Notes: generated by a model from the letters alone, not told the origin. Shown: positions 29,439-37,888, numbered from the stretch's first letter. The stretch: DNA of 64,000 nucleotides from Caproicibacterium sp. BJN0003 (GCF_026314295.1 NZ_CP111108.1:1-64000); one strand, 5' to 3'. Translations and numbers: made by a program.

Positions 29439-30128
29439 TCAGATTATTTTTTCCACAGTCAGTATGGAGGTCGGTCGAAAAATATGCAGTAAAGGTTTTA
29501 GGTCCTTATCTTTTAATCTAGCTCGGTTTTCCATCATGATGCAGCAGTCCATCCAAAACAGATAGAGACATTTTTCAAAAGGGGTACAGAGAAATGCCGG
29601 CGTAAATTCAGCAGGAATCAGATAAAAAGAAAGTTTACGCTTTTTAAAGCCATGAAAAGAACTTTCTATCCGTTTATTTCCATAGATTACCTGCAGCGGC
29701 GGTGGGAATCCGGGAAGAGAGCATACAAAGATTTCGGTTCCGTTTTCAGGGATAGACGGCTCTGCGGCAGTGGAATTATAATGAAACGGAGAATCATGGA
29801 AGGAAAGCTCTCCAGAAAGGCCGCGGGTGAGATCTTTTGAGATAAAAACCCGCCGCTCTTTTCCAAGGGAGTCTTGTCGGAACCAATCAAGAAGTTTTTC
29901 CTGGTCAAAATGAAAAATAATGTTTCCACCATGAAAACTGCATGAAACCGGAAAAATTGTCTCCGCATTTTCTGGAAGAATATTTTTTTCACTGCGGACA
30001 TTTGTGCGCAGAACTCGGTGCCATTTATTGCGGAATTCTTCTGCAAAGCTGCAGCGCTGCATCCATTTTGAAGAAAAAAGTTCCGTTGCCGATTGGAATG
30101 CATCTTCATAATTTTGCTGGATTTCCAT
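29439..30128 (-). CDS. Hypothetical protein, unknown function
   Basis: I do not recognise this 229-residue protein. It has no signal peptide. The middle is beta-rich with several Phe, Pro and Gly residues, and the C-terminal part holds a Cys/Met-rich stretch (CLYLFWMDCCIMMENR). ATG 30128 has a good GAGGAGAT site and a consensus promoter upstream. It ends 27 bases before the FadR/GntR start on the same strand, so it is probably co-transcribed with that regulator. Confidence 0.65.
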   Translation of the reverse strand: MEIQQNYEDAFQSATELFSSKWMQRCSFAEEFRNKWHRVLRTNVRSEKNILPENAETIFPVSCSFHGGNIIFHFDQEKLLDWFRQDSLGKERRVFISKDLTRGLSGELSFHDSPFHYNSTAAEPSIPENGTEIFVCSLPGFPPPLQVIYGNKRIESSFHGFKKRKLSFYLIPAEFTPAFLCTPFEKCLYLFWMDCCIMMENRARLKDKDLKPLLHIFRPTSILTVEKII

Positions 30129-30155
30129 TTTTATCTCCTCGTTTTTATAACTTGT

Positions 30156-30184
30156 ATAATAGGATAATGTATCACAACTTTCAA
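30156..30184 (-). promoter_or_regulatory. Sigma-A promoter for the hypothetical gene and the FadR/GntR gene
   Basis: TTGAAA (30184-30179) and TATTAT (30161-30156) on the minus strand are spaced by 17 bases, about 28 bases upstream of the ATG at 30128. Confidence 0.65.
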
Positions 30185-30312
30185 AAAATTTCTACATGTT
30201 TACTGAAATTTCAAGGATAAAATCATTTTTTTCCTAAAATGATAATACATTCCATAAAAATGAATTCGATTAAAATCCCAACAAAATCATGTTTTTGGGA
30301 AGATGCTCTTCC

Positions 30313-30341
30313 TTGCTTTTCTTCTGAAAAATCATTATAAT
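30313..30341 (+). promoter_or_regulatory. Sigma-A promoter for the small membrane protein gene
   Basis: TTGCTT at 30313-30318 and a perfect TATAAT at 30336-30341 are separated by 17 bases, upstream of the gene at 30388. Confidence 0.75.
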
Positions 30342-30387
30342 GAAACTATTCTCCATATGAATATGAATTTTAAAGGAGAGACTTTCT

Positions 30388-30822
30388 ATGACAAAATCAC
30401 CACGACAGATTCGCATCGCATCGGTTGTCTTTGAAGCTGTTTTTTTGGTCTTTCTTTTTGTACCAGCTGCTTTTGAAAAAAACAATGCACTGACAACGCC
30501 GGAAATTGCAGTCTATGCTTTGGCAAATCGTTTTTTTGAGTGCGATTTTTTTCTGTTTGTTGCATTTACGATTCCAGTTGTAATTTGGCTGATTTTATTT
30601 TTAGTGAAACCTTTGCGCAAGGCATTTGGAGTCTGTGTATTTTTATCTGCTTTTCAGGGGATTTTTATGGCCTGCTTTTTTAGCTCTATTCGGCTGATCA
30701 TTCCACAAGTAAATTGGATTCAGTATGTGCTTTCTTATCTGCCGATTGCTTGTATGATTCTGCTGATTTTAGGCTTTTTACTGTCATGGGAGGGAAAGCC
30801 CGTTGACAAAAAACAAATTTGA
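30388..30822 (+). CDS. Small four-helix membrane protein, unknown function
   Basis: This 144-residue protein has four predicted membrane segments at about 10-30, 53-73, 80-102 and 115-135, and no recognised motif. AAAGGAGAG precedes the ATG. Its last codons carry the promoter of the downstream tRNA gene. Confidence 0.7.
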   Translation: MTKSPRQIRIASVVFEAVFLVFLFVPAAFEKNNALTTPEIAVYALANRFFECDFFLFVAFTIPVVIWLILFLVKPLRKAFGVCVFLSAFQGIFMACFFSSIRLIIPQVNWIQYVLSYLPIACMILLILGFLLSWEGKPVDKKQI

Positions 30823-30832
30823 GCCGTATAAT
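30803..30832 (+). promoter_or_regulatory. Promoter of tRNA-Arg, overlapping the end of the upstream gene
   Basis: Perfect TTGACA at 30803-30808 and perfect TATAAT at 30827-30832 with an 18-base spacer. The -35 box lies inside the last codons of the small membrane protein gene. Transcription would start about 75 bases before the tRNA. Confidence 0.82.
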
Positions 30833-30912
30833 GAATACTTAAAGGAAGAAGCCTTTATAGCGAAAATTGACAGATCATTCGAATAATTTATTTTGTCTTT
30901 AATAATGTATTT

Positions 30913-30989
30913 GTCTTCGTAGCTCAGCTGGATAGAGCGACCGCCTCCTAAGCGGTAGGCCAGCGGTTCAAATCCGCTCGAGGACGCCA
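30913..30989 (+). tRNA. tRNA-Arg, anticodon CCU
   Basis: The cloverleaf is complete. Acceptor arms GTCTTCG and CGAGGAC pair, the D arm is GCTC...GAGC, the anticodon stem is ACCGC/GCGGT around loop CTCCTAA, and the T arm is GCGG-TTCAAAT-CCGC. The discriminator G is followed by an encoded CCA. The CCU anticodon reads the AGG arginine codon. Confidence 0.96.
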
Positions 30990-30991
30990 AA

Positions 30992-31036
30992 AACAAAGCC
31001 GCAAGCCTTGATGATTCAAAGTTTGCGGCTTTGTTA
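30992..31036 (+). terminator. Terminator after tRNA-Arg
   Basis: AACAAAGCCGCAA (30992-31004) pairs with TTGCGGCTTTGTT just before 31036, directly after the tRNA. It may also serve the converging minus-strand gene that ends at 31106. Confidence 0.82.
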
Positions 31037-31105
31037 GCTTTATTTTCATGTTTTATAAAAGCCATAAACGGTTCCTATAGCGATGGGATATGTTTTAAAA
31101 ATTTA

Positions 31106-32815
31106 TTAGCAATTGGGAGGAATCGATGGGATTTCTATATCTGAATTATTTAGAAGTTTGGTAAATTCATCGACCGGCATAGGTTTTGCATAATAGTATC
31201 CCTGCGCATAGTTGCATCCGAGTTTACATAAAAAGTCAGCTTGCTCTTTGCTTTCAACACCCTCCGCAACGACCTGTAAATTAATCCATTTTGCAAGACT
31301 GATAATAAATTCCAAAATATTATGTTTGTTTTTTTGTAATGCTCCTTTTTTGATGGAGTTCATAAAGCGCATATCCAGTTTTAAAATATCAATCGGAAGC
31401 TCAGAGAGCATGTTTAAAGAAGAATATCCGGTTCCGAAATCGTCCATTTCAATTAAAAATCCAATTTTTTTGAGCTCATTGACAACGCTTATTAATTGTC
31501 CAGCATTTTCTGTATAAGCAGTTTCTGTAATTTCAAGATGGAGTTGACTCGGTTGAAGTTCATGTCTTTTAACGATGTTCCAGATAATTTCCGGAAGGTT
31601 TTCTTGATAAATGTCTTTTCGGGAAACATTTACGGAAACCTGAATATGCGGTAAGCCTTTTTGATTCCAGCTTTCCAAAATTTCGCAGGTGTGGTTCCAG
31701 ACATATTCGTCTAGTTCCGTAATAAACCCGGTATGCTCAAAAAGCGGAATGAATTCACCTGGATTCAGTGCGCCAAGTTTTGGGTGGGTCCAGCGCACAA
31801 GAGCTTCTGCACCAACAATTTTTTCATTGGTCAGATCGTATTTTGGTTGCAGAAAGACTTGAAATCGATTCTTTTCTAAGGATGATTTCATTTCATCTAT
31901 AATCTGCTGTTCCCGAACAAGACGTTGGCGAATAGAGTCATCATAGTAAGCGTAGGATTTTTCATAATGTCCCTTTACACTTTCAGCTGCCAAGAGAGCA
32001 CGGTCACACATAATCGGAACAGGAGTTTGTAGATTCTTTATTAAGTACACCCCAAATTTCAGAGAAATCTTCATGTTCAAGGGAAATTGATTTAATTCTT
32101 TTTGAGCTGCGTCAATAAATGAATGCATATTTTCGTCATCTGCGCATTTTGGAACTAAAATCATAAAGTGATCTTCACTGTGGCGTGCGCAGATTCCGTG
32201 AAGTTGAAGGGAATCATGCTGTAAAATTTTTGCAATATACTGCAAAAGCTCATCACCTGTAGCAGAACCAAAGCTATCATTTACCAATTTAAAACGTTCA
32301 ATGTCAGTAGCAACCAAAGTAAAAGGTGTTGTTGGATTGGAGCCTAAAATTTCTGTCGCATGACGATAAAAAGCGTCTTTGGTATAAATACCGGTGAGCG
32401 TATCGCGTTCAATATGCCCAATACAAAGATTGGATTGATATAATTCAATCAAATTGGAAAGTCTGCGGCGCAAGATTTTTGGGTTATAAGGGGTGGAAAT
32501 AAAATCTCTTGCCCCCATTTGCAGTGCTTTTATTTCACTATCCTCTTTGTTGTCCTGGGAAATCACAATCACCGGAATAGCGGCCATTTCTGGATTTTTG
32601 GACATTTCTTTTAAGACATCATAGCCATTCATAATCGGCATAATCGGGTCCAAAAGAACGGCAGAGATGGTTCCTTTTTGTGAACGTAGAGTAGCAAGAG
32701 CGGATCTGCCATTCTCTGCTTCTATAATCTCGTAAAAATCAGAAAGAAACCTGCTTAGAATTTTTCGATTAATTTTTTGATTGTCTACAATCAGAATTTT
32801 CAATTTTGGTTTCAT
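31106..32815 (-). CDS. Response regulator with degenerate GGDEF and EAL domains
   Basis: This 569-residue cyclic-di-GMP signalling protein has a receiver domain with phosphoacceptor Asp in LLDPIMPIMNG. A GGDEF domain follows, in which the signature reads ATGDEL, so the first Gly is lost and cyclase activity is doubtful. The EAL domain has intact EALVRW, DDFGTGYSS and AEGVES, suggesting active phosphodiesterase. The acid pair at the receiver start is partly changed (VDNQ). ATG 32815 has GGGAGAG upstream. No cognate kinase is nearby. Confidence 0.9.
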   Translation of the reverse strand: MKPKLKILIVDNQKINRKILSRFLSDFYEIIEAENGRSALATLRSQKGTISAVLLDPIMPIMNGYDVLKEMSKNPEMAAIPVIVISQDNKEDSEIKALQMGARDFISTPYNPKILRRRLSNLIELYQSNLCIGHIERDTLTGIYTKDAFYRHATEILGSNPTTPFTLVATDIERFKLVNDSFGSATGDELLQYIAKILQHDSLQLHGICARHSEDHFMILVPKCADDENMHSFIDAAQKELNQFPLNMKISLKFGVYLIKNLQTPVPIMCDRALLAAESVKGHYEKSYAYYDDSIRQRLVREQQIIDEMKSSLEKNRFQVFLQPKYDLTNEKIVGAEALVRWTHPKLGALNPGEFIPLFEHTGFITELDEYVWNHTCEILESWNQKGLPHIQVSVNVSRKDIYQENLPEIIWNIVKRHELQPSQLHLEITETAYTENAGQLISVVNELKKIGFLIEMDDFGTGYSSLNMLSELPIDILKLDMRFMNSIKKGALQKNKHNILEFIISLAKWINLQVVAEGVESKEQADFLCKLGCNYAQGYYYAKPMPVDEFTKLLNNSDIEIPSIPPNC

Positions 32816-32897
32816 TAGTTCTCTCCCATTTTTCATTCTGCCATTCGTGTAAAAGCAGAAAAATTTCTCCCTACATAGAAATCTTAGCCGTTCAATC

Positions 32898-32923
32898 TTA
32901 TCAGCATAAAATACAAATTCTTA
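32898..32923 (-). promoter_or_regulatory. Possible sigma-D (motility-type) promoter of the GGDEF-EAL gene
   Basis: On the minus strand TAAG (32923-32920) is followed after 14 bases by GCTGATAA (32905-32898). This is close to the sigma-D pattern TAAA-N14/16-GCCGATAA. It lies about 83 bases before the ATG. It has two mismatches and could be chance in A/T-rich DNA. Confidence 0.35.
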
Positions 32924-33240
32924 ATTTTTGATAGGAGATTTTTATGAAAAAATAATTGCCTAATTGCATTATAATTCAACTTATAAAACGAATCAATCTT
33001 TTAGAAAACGTTTAACAGAGATAACTTTATAATTTGTATTTTAATTTTTATAAGCCAAGATTTACCCTTTTAAATTCCATATTTAGTATACTACTTTCTT
33101 TATTACGATTACAATATAATACCATTAAATGGAATTTTAAAAAATATTGTAAAATCGCACAACATTATATTAGATTACGTTAACTTAAGATTGCATAGTC
33201 CTAAAATTGTAAAAGCAAGACTTAATTTTGAAAAAATTCC
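32924..33240. other. A/T-rich intergenic region, no gene seen
   Basis: This stretch separates the minus-strand GGDEF-EAL gene from the plus-strand feo locus. It is very A/T-rich. I see no reading frame with a ribosome site and no clear hairpin or known RNA. The only signals are the promoters at its two ends. Confidence 0.6.
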
Positions 33241-33241
33241 A

Positions 33242-33294
33242 TTGACTTTTCAATTAGCATATGCTAATATAGCATTTAGTTAGCGAATGCTAAC
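33242..33294 (+). promoter_or_regulatory. feo promoter with two palindromic operators
   Basis: TTGACT (33242-33247) and TAATAT (33265-33270) are 17 bases apart. Operator 1, TTAGCATATGCTAA at 33254-33267, fills the spacer. Operator 2, GTTAGCGAATGCTAAC at 33279-33294, covers the expected transcription start. This is a classic layout for repression. The TTAG/CTAA arms suggest a DtxR/MntR-type metal repressor, which is inference. Confidence 0.75.
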
Positions 33295-33322
33295 AACGGA
33301 CAACAGAAAGGGAGCGGTAAAA

Positions 33323-33532
33323 ATGCCATTAACGCTTGCGAACATTGGAGAACGAAACACGATCAAACGAATTGGAGGAAAACCCGAGGTCAAAAAGCAT
33401 TTGGAAAATTTGGGATTTGTGGTTGGAGGAAATGTGACGGTTATCACCACGATGGGTGGCAACGTGATTGTCAATGTGAAAGAAGCAAGAATTGCAATCA
33501 GCCAGGAAATGGCACAGAAGGTCATGGTTTAA
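33323..33532 (+). CDS. feoA: Ferrous iron transport protein A (first copy)
   Basis: FeoA is a small SH3-fold partner of the FeoB ferrous iron channel. The 69-residue product has the family pattern IGERNTIKRIGGKPEVKKHLENLGFVVGGNVTVI. ATG 33323 has AAAGGGAG seven bases upstream. The in-frame ATG at 33287 lies inside operator 2 and would have no leader, so it is rejected. Confidence 0.88.
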   Translation: MPLTLANIGERNTIKRIGGKPEVKKHLENLGFVVGGNVTVITTMGGNVIVNVKEARIAISQEMAQKVMV

Positions 33533-33572
33533 AGAGCAGCAGTCTATTTACTGAAAGGAAGGGATAGCAAAA

Positions 33573-33794
33573 ATGAAAACATTGAGAGAAGCAAAGGTCG
33601 GAGATACCGTTACGGTAGTAAAACTTCATGGAGAAGGTGCAATTAAGCGGCGCATTATGGATATGGGGATTACCAAAGGGCAGCAGATTCATATCCGCAA
33701 AGTTGCACCGCTTGGAGACCCAATAGAGGTCACTGTGCGAAACTATGAACTCTCTCTTCGAAAAGCAGATATCGGAATGATTGAAGTCGAATAA
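33573..33794 (+). CDS. feoA: Ferrous iron transport protein A (second copy)
   Basis: This 73-residue FeoA-domain protein has VGDTVTVVKLHGEGAIKRRIMDMGITKGQQIHIRKVAPLGDPIEV, closer to standard FeoA than the first copy. AAAGGAAGGG lies upstream of the ATG. Two separate FeoA proteins before FeoB are common in Clostridia. Confidence 0.9.
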   Translation: MKTLREAKVGDTVTVVKLHGEGAIKRRIMDMGITKGQQIHIRKVAPLGDPIEVTVRNYELSLRKADIGMIEVE

Positions 33795-33809
33795 ATCAAA
33801 TGACCAGAA

Positions 33810-33831
33810 AGGGGAACGCCCCTATTTTTTT
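33810..33831 (+). promoter_or_regulatory. Short hairpin with T tract between feoA and feoB
   Basis: GGGG-AACG-CCCC is followed by TATTTTTTT, a weak terminator or attenuator shape. It lies between the second feoA stop and operator 3, and could lower feoB expression relative to feoA. Confidence 0.5.
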
Positions 33832-33840
33832 AGAACAGTT

Positions 33841-33858
33841 AATTAGCATATGCTAATT
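33841..33858. promoter_or_regulatory. Third feo operator, just upstream of feoB
   Basis: AATTAGCATATGCTAATT is a perfect 18-base palindrome with the same core as operator 1 in the feo promoter. It ends just before the feoB ribosome site. It could act as a roadblock or serve an internal promoter. Confidence 0.65.
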
Positions 33859-33879
33859 ATGAAAGAGAGGAATATGGAC

Positions 33880-36300
33880 ATGACATTGAGAATTGCCTTA
33901 GCGGGAAACCCAAACTGTGGCAAAACAACATTATTCAATGGGTTGACCGGTTCTAATCAGTTCGTCGGCAACTGGCCGGGAGTAACGGTTGAAAAAAAAG
34001 AAGGAAAATTAAAAAAGCACGAAGATGTGATCATCACTGATTTGCCGGGAATTTATTCGCTTTCTCCTTATACGTTGGAAGAAGTGGTTGCGCGTAACTA
34101 TTTGGTAGGAGAAAGGCCGAATGCAATTTTAAATATTATTGATGGGACCAATTTGGAACGGAACCTTTATCTGACCACGCAGCTTGTTGAATTAGGGATT
34201 CCGGTTGTAGTGGCTATTAATATGACGGATCTGGTAAAAAAGAACGGGGACAAAATCAATTTACAGGAACTTTCGAGAGAACTTGGCTGTAAAATCGTTG
34301 AGATCTCCGCTTTAAAAGGAACGGGTATCATGGAAGCCGCAGAAGCAGCGATTTATGCGGCAAAGAATTCAAAAACAATTCCGATGCATACTTTTTCGGG
34401 AGCGGTAGAACATGCGCTGGCCCATATTGAAGAGGCTGCTTTAAATAGTGTTCCGGCAGAACAGCAAAGATGGTATGCAATTAAGATTTTTGAGCGCGAT
34501 GATAAAGTGCTTGCACAGCTAAAATTAGGAAAAGAAGTTTTGGATCATATTGAACAGGACATTAAGGCCGCAGAAGAAGAATGCGATGACGATGCCGAAA
34601 GTATTATCACGAACGAACGCTATTTGTACATCGCATCGATTCTAAAAGGCTGCTATCATAAGAAGAGCGCAGGAAAGCTTTCAATTTCCGATAAAATTGA
34701 TAAGGTCGTTACGAACCGTTTTGCGGCACTGCCAATTTTTGCAGTTGTAATGTTCCTTGTTTATTTTGTCTCTATTACAACGATCGGCGGCTGGGCAAAT
34801 GATTGGGTAAATAATGGTGTCTTTGGAGACGGCTGGCATCTATTTGGAGTGGGAACTTCCTCTTATGAAGAAGCAAAGGATGTTTATCAGGAACCGGGTG
34901 CCATCAAAGAAGCTTTTGAAGCTGCCGCGGAAGATGCAGGTAAGGACCCACAAGAAGCAGTTGACTTGACAACGACCGCGTATATTCGCAATGAGGATGA
35001 TGGAAGTATTGATCAGGAAATTCCGGTAAATTATGATACCTATATGGCAGCTGCAGATAAAGAAGAGCCGGATCCGGCCAACTATGGCATTTGGGTACCG
35101 GGACTTCCTTCGCTAATCAAGAGCGGATTGGACAGCGTGAATTGTGCGGATTGGCTGGAAGGACTGATCCTGAACGGAATTGTGGCTGGCGTTGGAGCGG
35201 TCTTGGGATTCGTTCCGCAGATGCTGGTTTTGTTTTTCTTCCTTGCTTTTCTGGAAGCTTGCGGATATATGTCCAGAATTGCGTTTGTAATGGACCGGAT
35301 TTTCCGTAGATTTGGCCTTTCTGGAAAGTCATTTATTCCAATGCTGATTGGTACAGGCTGTGGTGTCCCGGGAATTATGGCCTCCCGTACGATCGAAAAT
35401 GAAAGAGACCGCAGAATGACGATCATGACGACGACATTCATTCCATGCAGCGCAAAATTGCCGATTATTGCTTTGATTGCAGGTGCACTGTTTAATGGAG
35501 CGCCTTGGGTAGCACCGAGTGCGTATTTTGTTGGAATCTTTGCCATCATTCTTTCTGGCATTATGCTGAAAAAGACGAAAATGTTTTCCGGAGATCCGGC
35601 TCCATTTGTTATGGAACTGCCAGCCTATCACTGGCCGACTGTTTCTAATTTGCTCCATTCCATGTGGGAGCGTGCCTCTTCCTTTATTAGAAAAGCCGGT
35701 ACCGTGATCTTGTTGGCAACTATTTTAGTTTGGTTCACTTCAAACTTTGGTTGGGTGGATGGTTCTTTTGGAATGGTTGAGGAAGCCGACAGCATGCTTG
35801 CGGCGTTTGGCTCTGTAATCTGTGTAATCTTTGCACCGCTTGGTTGGGGCAACTGGCAGGCAACCGTTGCAACATTGACCGGACTAATGGCGAAAGAAAA
35901 TGTGGTTGGAACCATGGGCGTTTTGTTTGGAGGATTTGACGAAGTTGCAGAAAACGGCTGGCAAATTTGGAACAATATGCAGTCTACCTTTACTTCGCTT
36001 TCTGCCTATTCGTTCTTAGTCTTTAATCTTCTTTGTGCCCCATGCTTTGCAGCAATGGGTGCTATTAAGCGCGAAATGAATAGCACAAAATGGACCTTTT
36101 TTGCAATTGGATATCAATGTGTATTCGCCTATGCAGTTTCACTTTGCATCTATCAGCTTGGGATGCTTTTCTCGGGAGCCGGAAATTTAGTTGGCTCCGT
36201 TGCGGCGTTTGCGATTGTGGCGCTTTTCCTTTATATGTTGATTCGTCCCTATCAGGAATCTAATACACTACGACAGCCCAATGTACGGGTACACACGTAA
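33880..36300 (+). CDS. feoB: Ferrous iron transport protein B
   Basis: FeoB is the GTPase-linked inner-membrane Fe2+ channel. The cytosolic G domain shows G1 GNPNCGKTT, G3 DLPGIYSL, G4 NMTD and G5 SALKG. The membrane part has the two Gate regions (FVPQMLVLFFFLAFLEACGYMSRIAFVMD and related). A long acidic loop of about 75 residues (roughly 325-400) sits between the first membrane helix and the gate. ATG 33880 has AGAGAGG nine bases upstream. Earlier in-frame ATGs (33850, 33859, 33874) lie in the operator or too close to the ribosome site. Length is 806. Confidence 0.95.
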   Translation: MTLRIALAGNPNCGKTTLFNGLTGSNQFVGNWPGVTVEKKEGKLKKHEDVIITDLPGIYSLSPYTLEEVVARNYLVGERPNAILNIIDGTNLERNLYLTTQLVELGIPVVVAINMTDLVKKNGDKINLQELSRELGCKIVEISALKGTGIMEAAEAAIYAAKNSKTIPMHTFSGAVEHALAHIEEAALNSVPAEQQRWYAIKIFERDDKVLAQLKLGKEVLDHIEQDIKAAEEECDDDAESIITNERYLYIASILKGCYHKKSAGKLSISDKIDKVVTNRFAALPIFAVVMFLVYFVSITTIGGWANDWVNNGVFGDGWHLFGVGTSSYEEAKDVYQEPGAIKEAFEAAAEDAGKDPQEAVDLTTTAYIRNEDDGSIDQEIPVNYDTYMAAADKEEPDPANYGIWVPGLPSLIKSGLDSVNCADWLEGLILNGIVAGVGAVLGFVPQMLVLFFFLAFLEACGYMSRIAFVMDRIFRRFGLSGKSFIPMLIGTGCGVPGIMASRTIENERDRRMTIMTTTFIPCSAKLPIIALIAGALFNGAPWVAPSAYFVGIFAIILSGIMLKKTKMFSGDPAPFVMELPAYHWPTVSNLLHSMWERASSFIRKAGTVILLATILVWFTSNFGWVDGSFGMVEEADSMLAAFGSVICVIFAPLGWGNWQATVATLTGLMAKENVVGTMGVLFGGFDEVAENGWQIWNNMQSTFTSLSAYSFLVFNLLCAPCFAAMGAIKREMNSTKWTFFAIGYQCVFAYAVSLCIYQLGMLFSGAGNLVGSVAAFAIVALFLYMLIRPYQESNTLRQPNVRVHT

Positions 36301-36327
36301 AATTAAAAAAGGCAGGAGGAATTTAAA

Positions 36328-36510
36328 ATGTTTGAGTGGTTTGTAAGCAATTTGGCAACCATCGTGATTTTGATAGCTCTGGTATTAGTTGTAGCAGCGA
36401 TCGTTTTTAAGATGATCAAAGATCACAAAAGAGGGAAATCCTCCTGTGGCTGTGGTTGTGCTAACTGTCCGATGAGCAGAGAATGTCACCGCAAGACGAC
36501 AGAAAAATAA
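36328..36510 (+). CDS. FeoB-associated Cys-rich membrane protein
   Basis: A 60-residue single-span membrane protein whose C-terminal tail is Cys-rich: SSCGCGCANCPMSREC, with six Cys. This is the FeoB-associated Cys-rich family found after feoB in Firmicutes, and it may bind iron or a cluster to tune FeoB. GGCAGGAGG lies before the ATG, 27 bases after feoB. Confidence 0.88.
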   Translation: MFEWFVSNLATIVILIALVLVVAAIVFKMIKDHKRGKSSCGCGCANCPMSRECHRKTTEK

Positions 36511-36810
36511 AAAGTACAGAGCAAATCCTCCAATAAAAGGCGCAAAATTTTCAAAAGTCATAAAAAATGCTAAAATACGATTTAATTTGTAAATCATAAT
36601 TTCAAATTAAAACAGTAAATAAATATAAAATTGGAATTTGTGATTTTAACTTTTACAGGAATCGTCAGAAGAAAATACAATGCCTAAAGAATTGATCATT
36701 CAATACTGCTCCCGTTTATTTTAAAAATGAAAGCATAGAATACTCATGTAAATGGCTGAAAACAAGAGAAAATCAAAGAAAGTACGAAACTAAATAAAAA
36801 AATCCGAGAA
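36511..36810. other. Intergenic region with no recognised feature
   Basis: About 300 A/T-rich bases between the feo locus and the rplM promoter. I see no gene, no strong terminator and no repeat. Confidence 0.55.
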
Positions 36811-36816
36811 ATTGGC

Positions 36817-36845
36817 TTGACTTTCTGAAACTGCTGTGTTACTAT
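36817..36845 (+). promoter_or_regulatory. Promoter of rplM-rpsI
   Basis: TTGACT (36817-36822) and TACTAT (36840-36845) with an exact 17-base spacer. Confidence 0.8.
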
Positions 36846-36851
36846 CATACA

Positions 36852-36958
36852 TGCAATTCCTCTGCGCAGGATTTTTTGCGCGCTTTTTTACTTAATTTAA
36901 AAGAGCAAGAAGCAGCCCCGCTGGGGCGGGGCGATTGTAAATATAATTTCTGAACTGG
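36852..36958 (+). promoter_or_regulatory. Structured leader of rplM (L13-leader type)
   Basis: The roughly 110-base leader has a small hairpin around TCCTCTGCGCAGGA. A strong stem, GCCCCGC (36915-36921) with GCGGGGC (36926-36932), lies upstream of the ribosome site. Firmicute rplM leaders are known to bind L13 for autoregulation; I infer the same here from position and structure. Confidence 0.6.
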
Positions 36959-36968
36959 AGGTTCTGTT

Positions 36969-37397
36969 ATGTCCACTTATATGCCGAAGGCAGAGGCTGT
37001 CGAGCGCAAGTGGTATGTGATTGATGCAGCGGGAAAACCCCTTGGCCGTGTTGCTTCACAGGCAGCTCTTTTGCTGCGTGGAAAGCATAAGACGACTTTT
37101 GCTCCCCATGTAGACTGCGGTGATCACGTAATCATCGTCAACTGCGCAAAAGCAGTGCTCACCGGAAATAAACTTGAGCAGAAACATTATTATCATCATA
37201 CCGGCTATATCGGCCATCTGAAAGATGTCAAATATGACACCATGATGCGGGAAGAACCCTGCAAAGCCATGGAGTTGGCCGTTAAGGGAATGCTGCCGAA
37301 GAATACCATCGGTCGTACTTCCATCAACCGTCTTCGTCTATTCGAAGGGGAACAGCACGGACATATTGCCCAGCAGCCAACTGCATGGGAATTTTAA
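36969..37397 (+). CDS. rplM: 50S ribosomal protein L13
   Basis: The 142-residue protein has the full L13 pattern: YVIDAAGKPLGRVASQAALLLRGKHKTTF, NCAKAVLTGNK, and MLPKNTIGRTSINRLRLFEG. CTGGAGG precedes the ATG. It is followed 17 bases later by rpsI, the standard pair. Confidence 0.98.
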   Translation: MSTYMPKAEAVERKWYVIDAAGKPLGRVASQAALLLRGKHKTTFAPHVDCGDHVIIVNCAKAVLTGNKLEQKHYYHHTGYIGHLKDVKYDTMMREEPCKAMELAVKGMLPKNTIGRTSINRLRLFEGEQHGHIAQQPTAWEF

Positions 37398-37414
37398 GGG
37401 AGGAGGACTGAACT

Positions 37415-37816
37415 ATGTACGAGAAAGCACCTTATTTTTATGGTACCGGTCGCCGCAAGAGCAGCGTTGCCCGAGTTCGTTTGTATAAGGGCACCGGAAA
37501 GGTCACAATTAATGATCGCAGTATTGATGATTACTTTGGCCTTGATACACTGAAGGTCATTGTTCGCCAGCCTCTCGCGCTGACAGAACTCAATGATAAA
37601 TTTGATATCGTCTGCCGTGTTGCCGGCGGCGGTGTTTCCGGACAGGCCGGGGCAATTCGCCACGGCGTTGCCCGCGCATTGCTCCAGTATGAGGATGGAA
37701 GCCTTCGTTCTGCTTTGAAAAAGGCCGGTTTCCTGACTCGTGATCCGAGAATGAAAGAACGTAAGAAGTACGGCCTCAAAGCTGCACGTCGTGCTCCGCA
37801 GTTCTCAAAGAGATAA
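37415..37816 (+). CDS. rpsI: 30S ribosomal protein S9
   Basis: A 133-residue S9 with [18 protein letters not shown] at the start, [19 protein letters not shown], and the conserved basic tail ending RRAPQFSKR, which reaches the ribosomal P site. Confidence 0.98.
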   Translation: MYEKAPYFYGTGRRKSSVARVRLYKGTGKVTINDRSIDDYFGLDTLKVIVRQPLALTELNDKFDIVCRVAGGGVSGQAGAIRHGVARALLQYEDGSLRSALKKAGFLTRDPRMKERKKYGLKAARRAPQFSKR

Positions 37817-37846
37817 ATTGCATCTTTCAACGCTGTTTTACAGTGC

Positions 37847-37888
37847 AAAAAAATCCTTCCGAATATTTTCGGAAGGATTTTTTATTTT
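37847..37888 (+). terminator. Terminator of rplM-rpsI
   Basis: AAAAATCCTTCCGAA pairs with TTCGGAAGGATTTTT around TATT, followed by T-rich sequence, 30 bases after the rpsI stop. Confidence 0.88.

Noticed and set aside
33287-33322. Longer feoA start at ATG 33287
   Set aside because: It falls inside operator 2 at the expected transcription start, whereas ATG 33323 has a good ribosome site.
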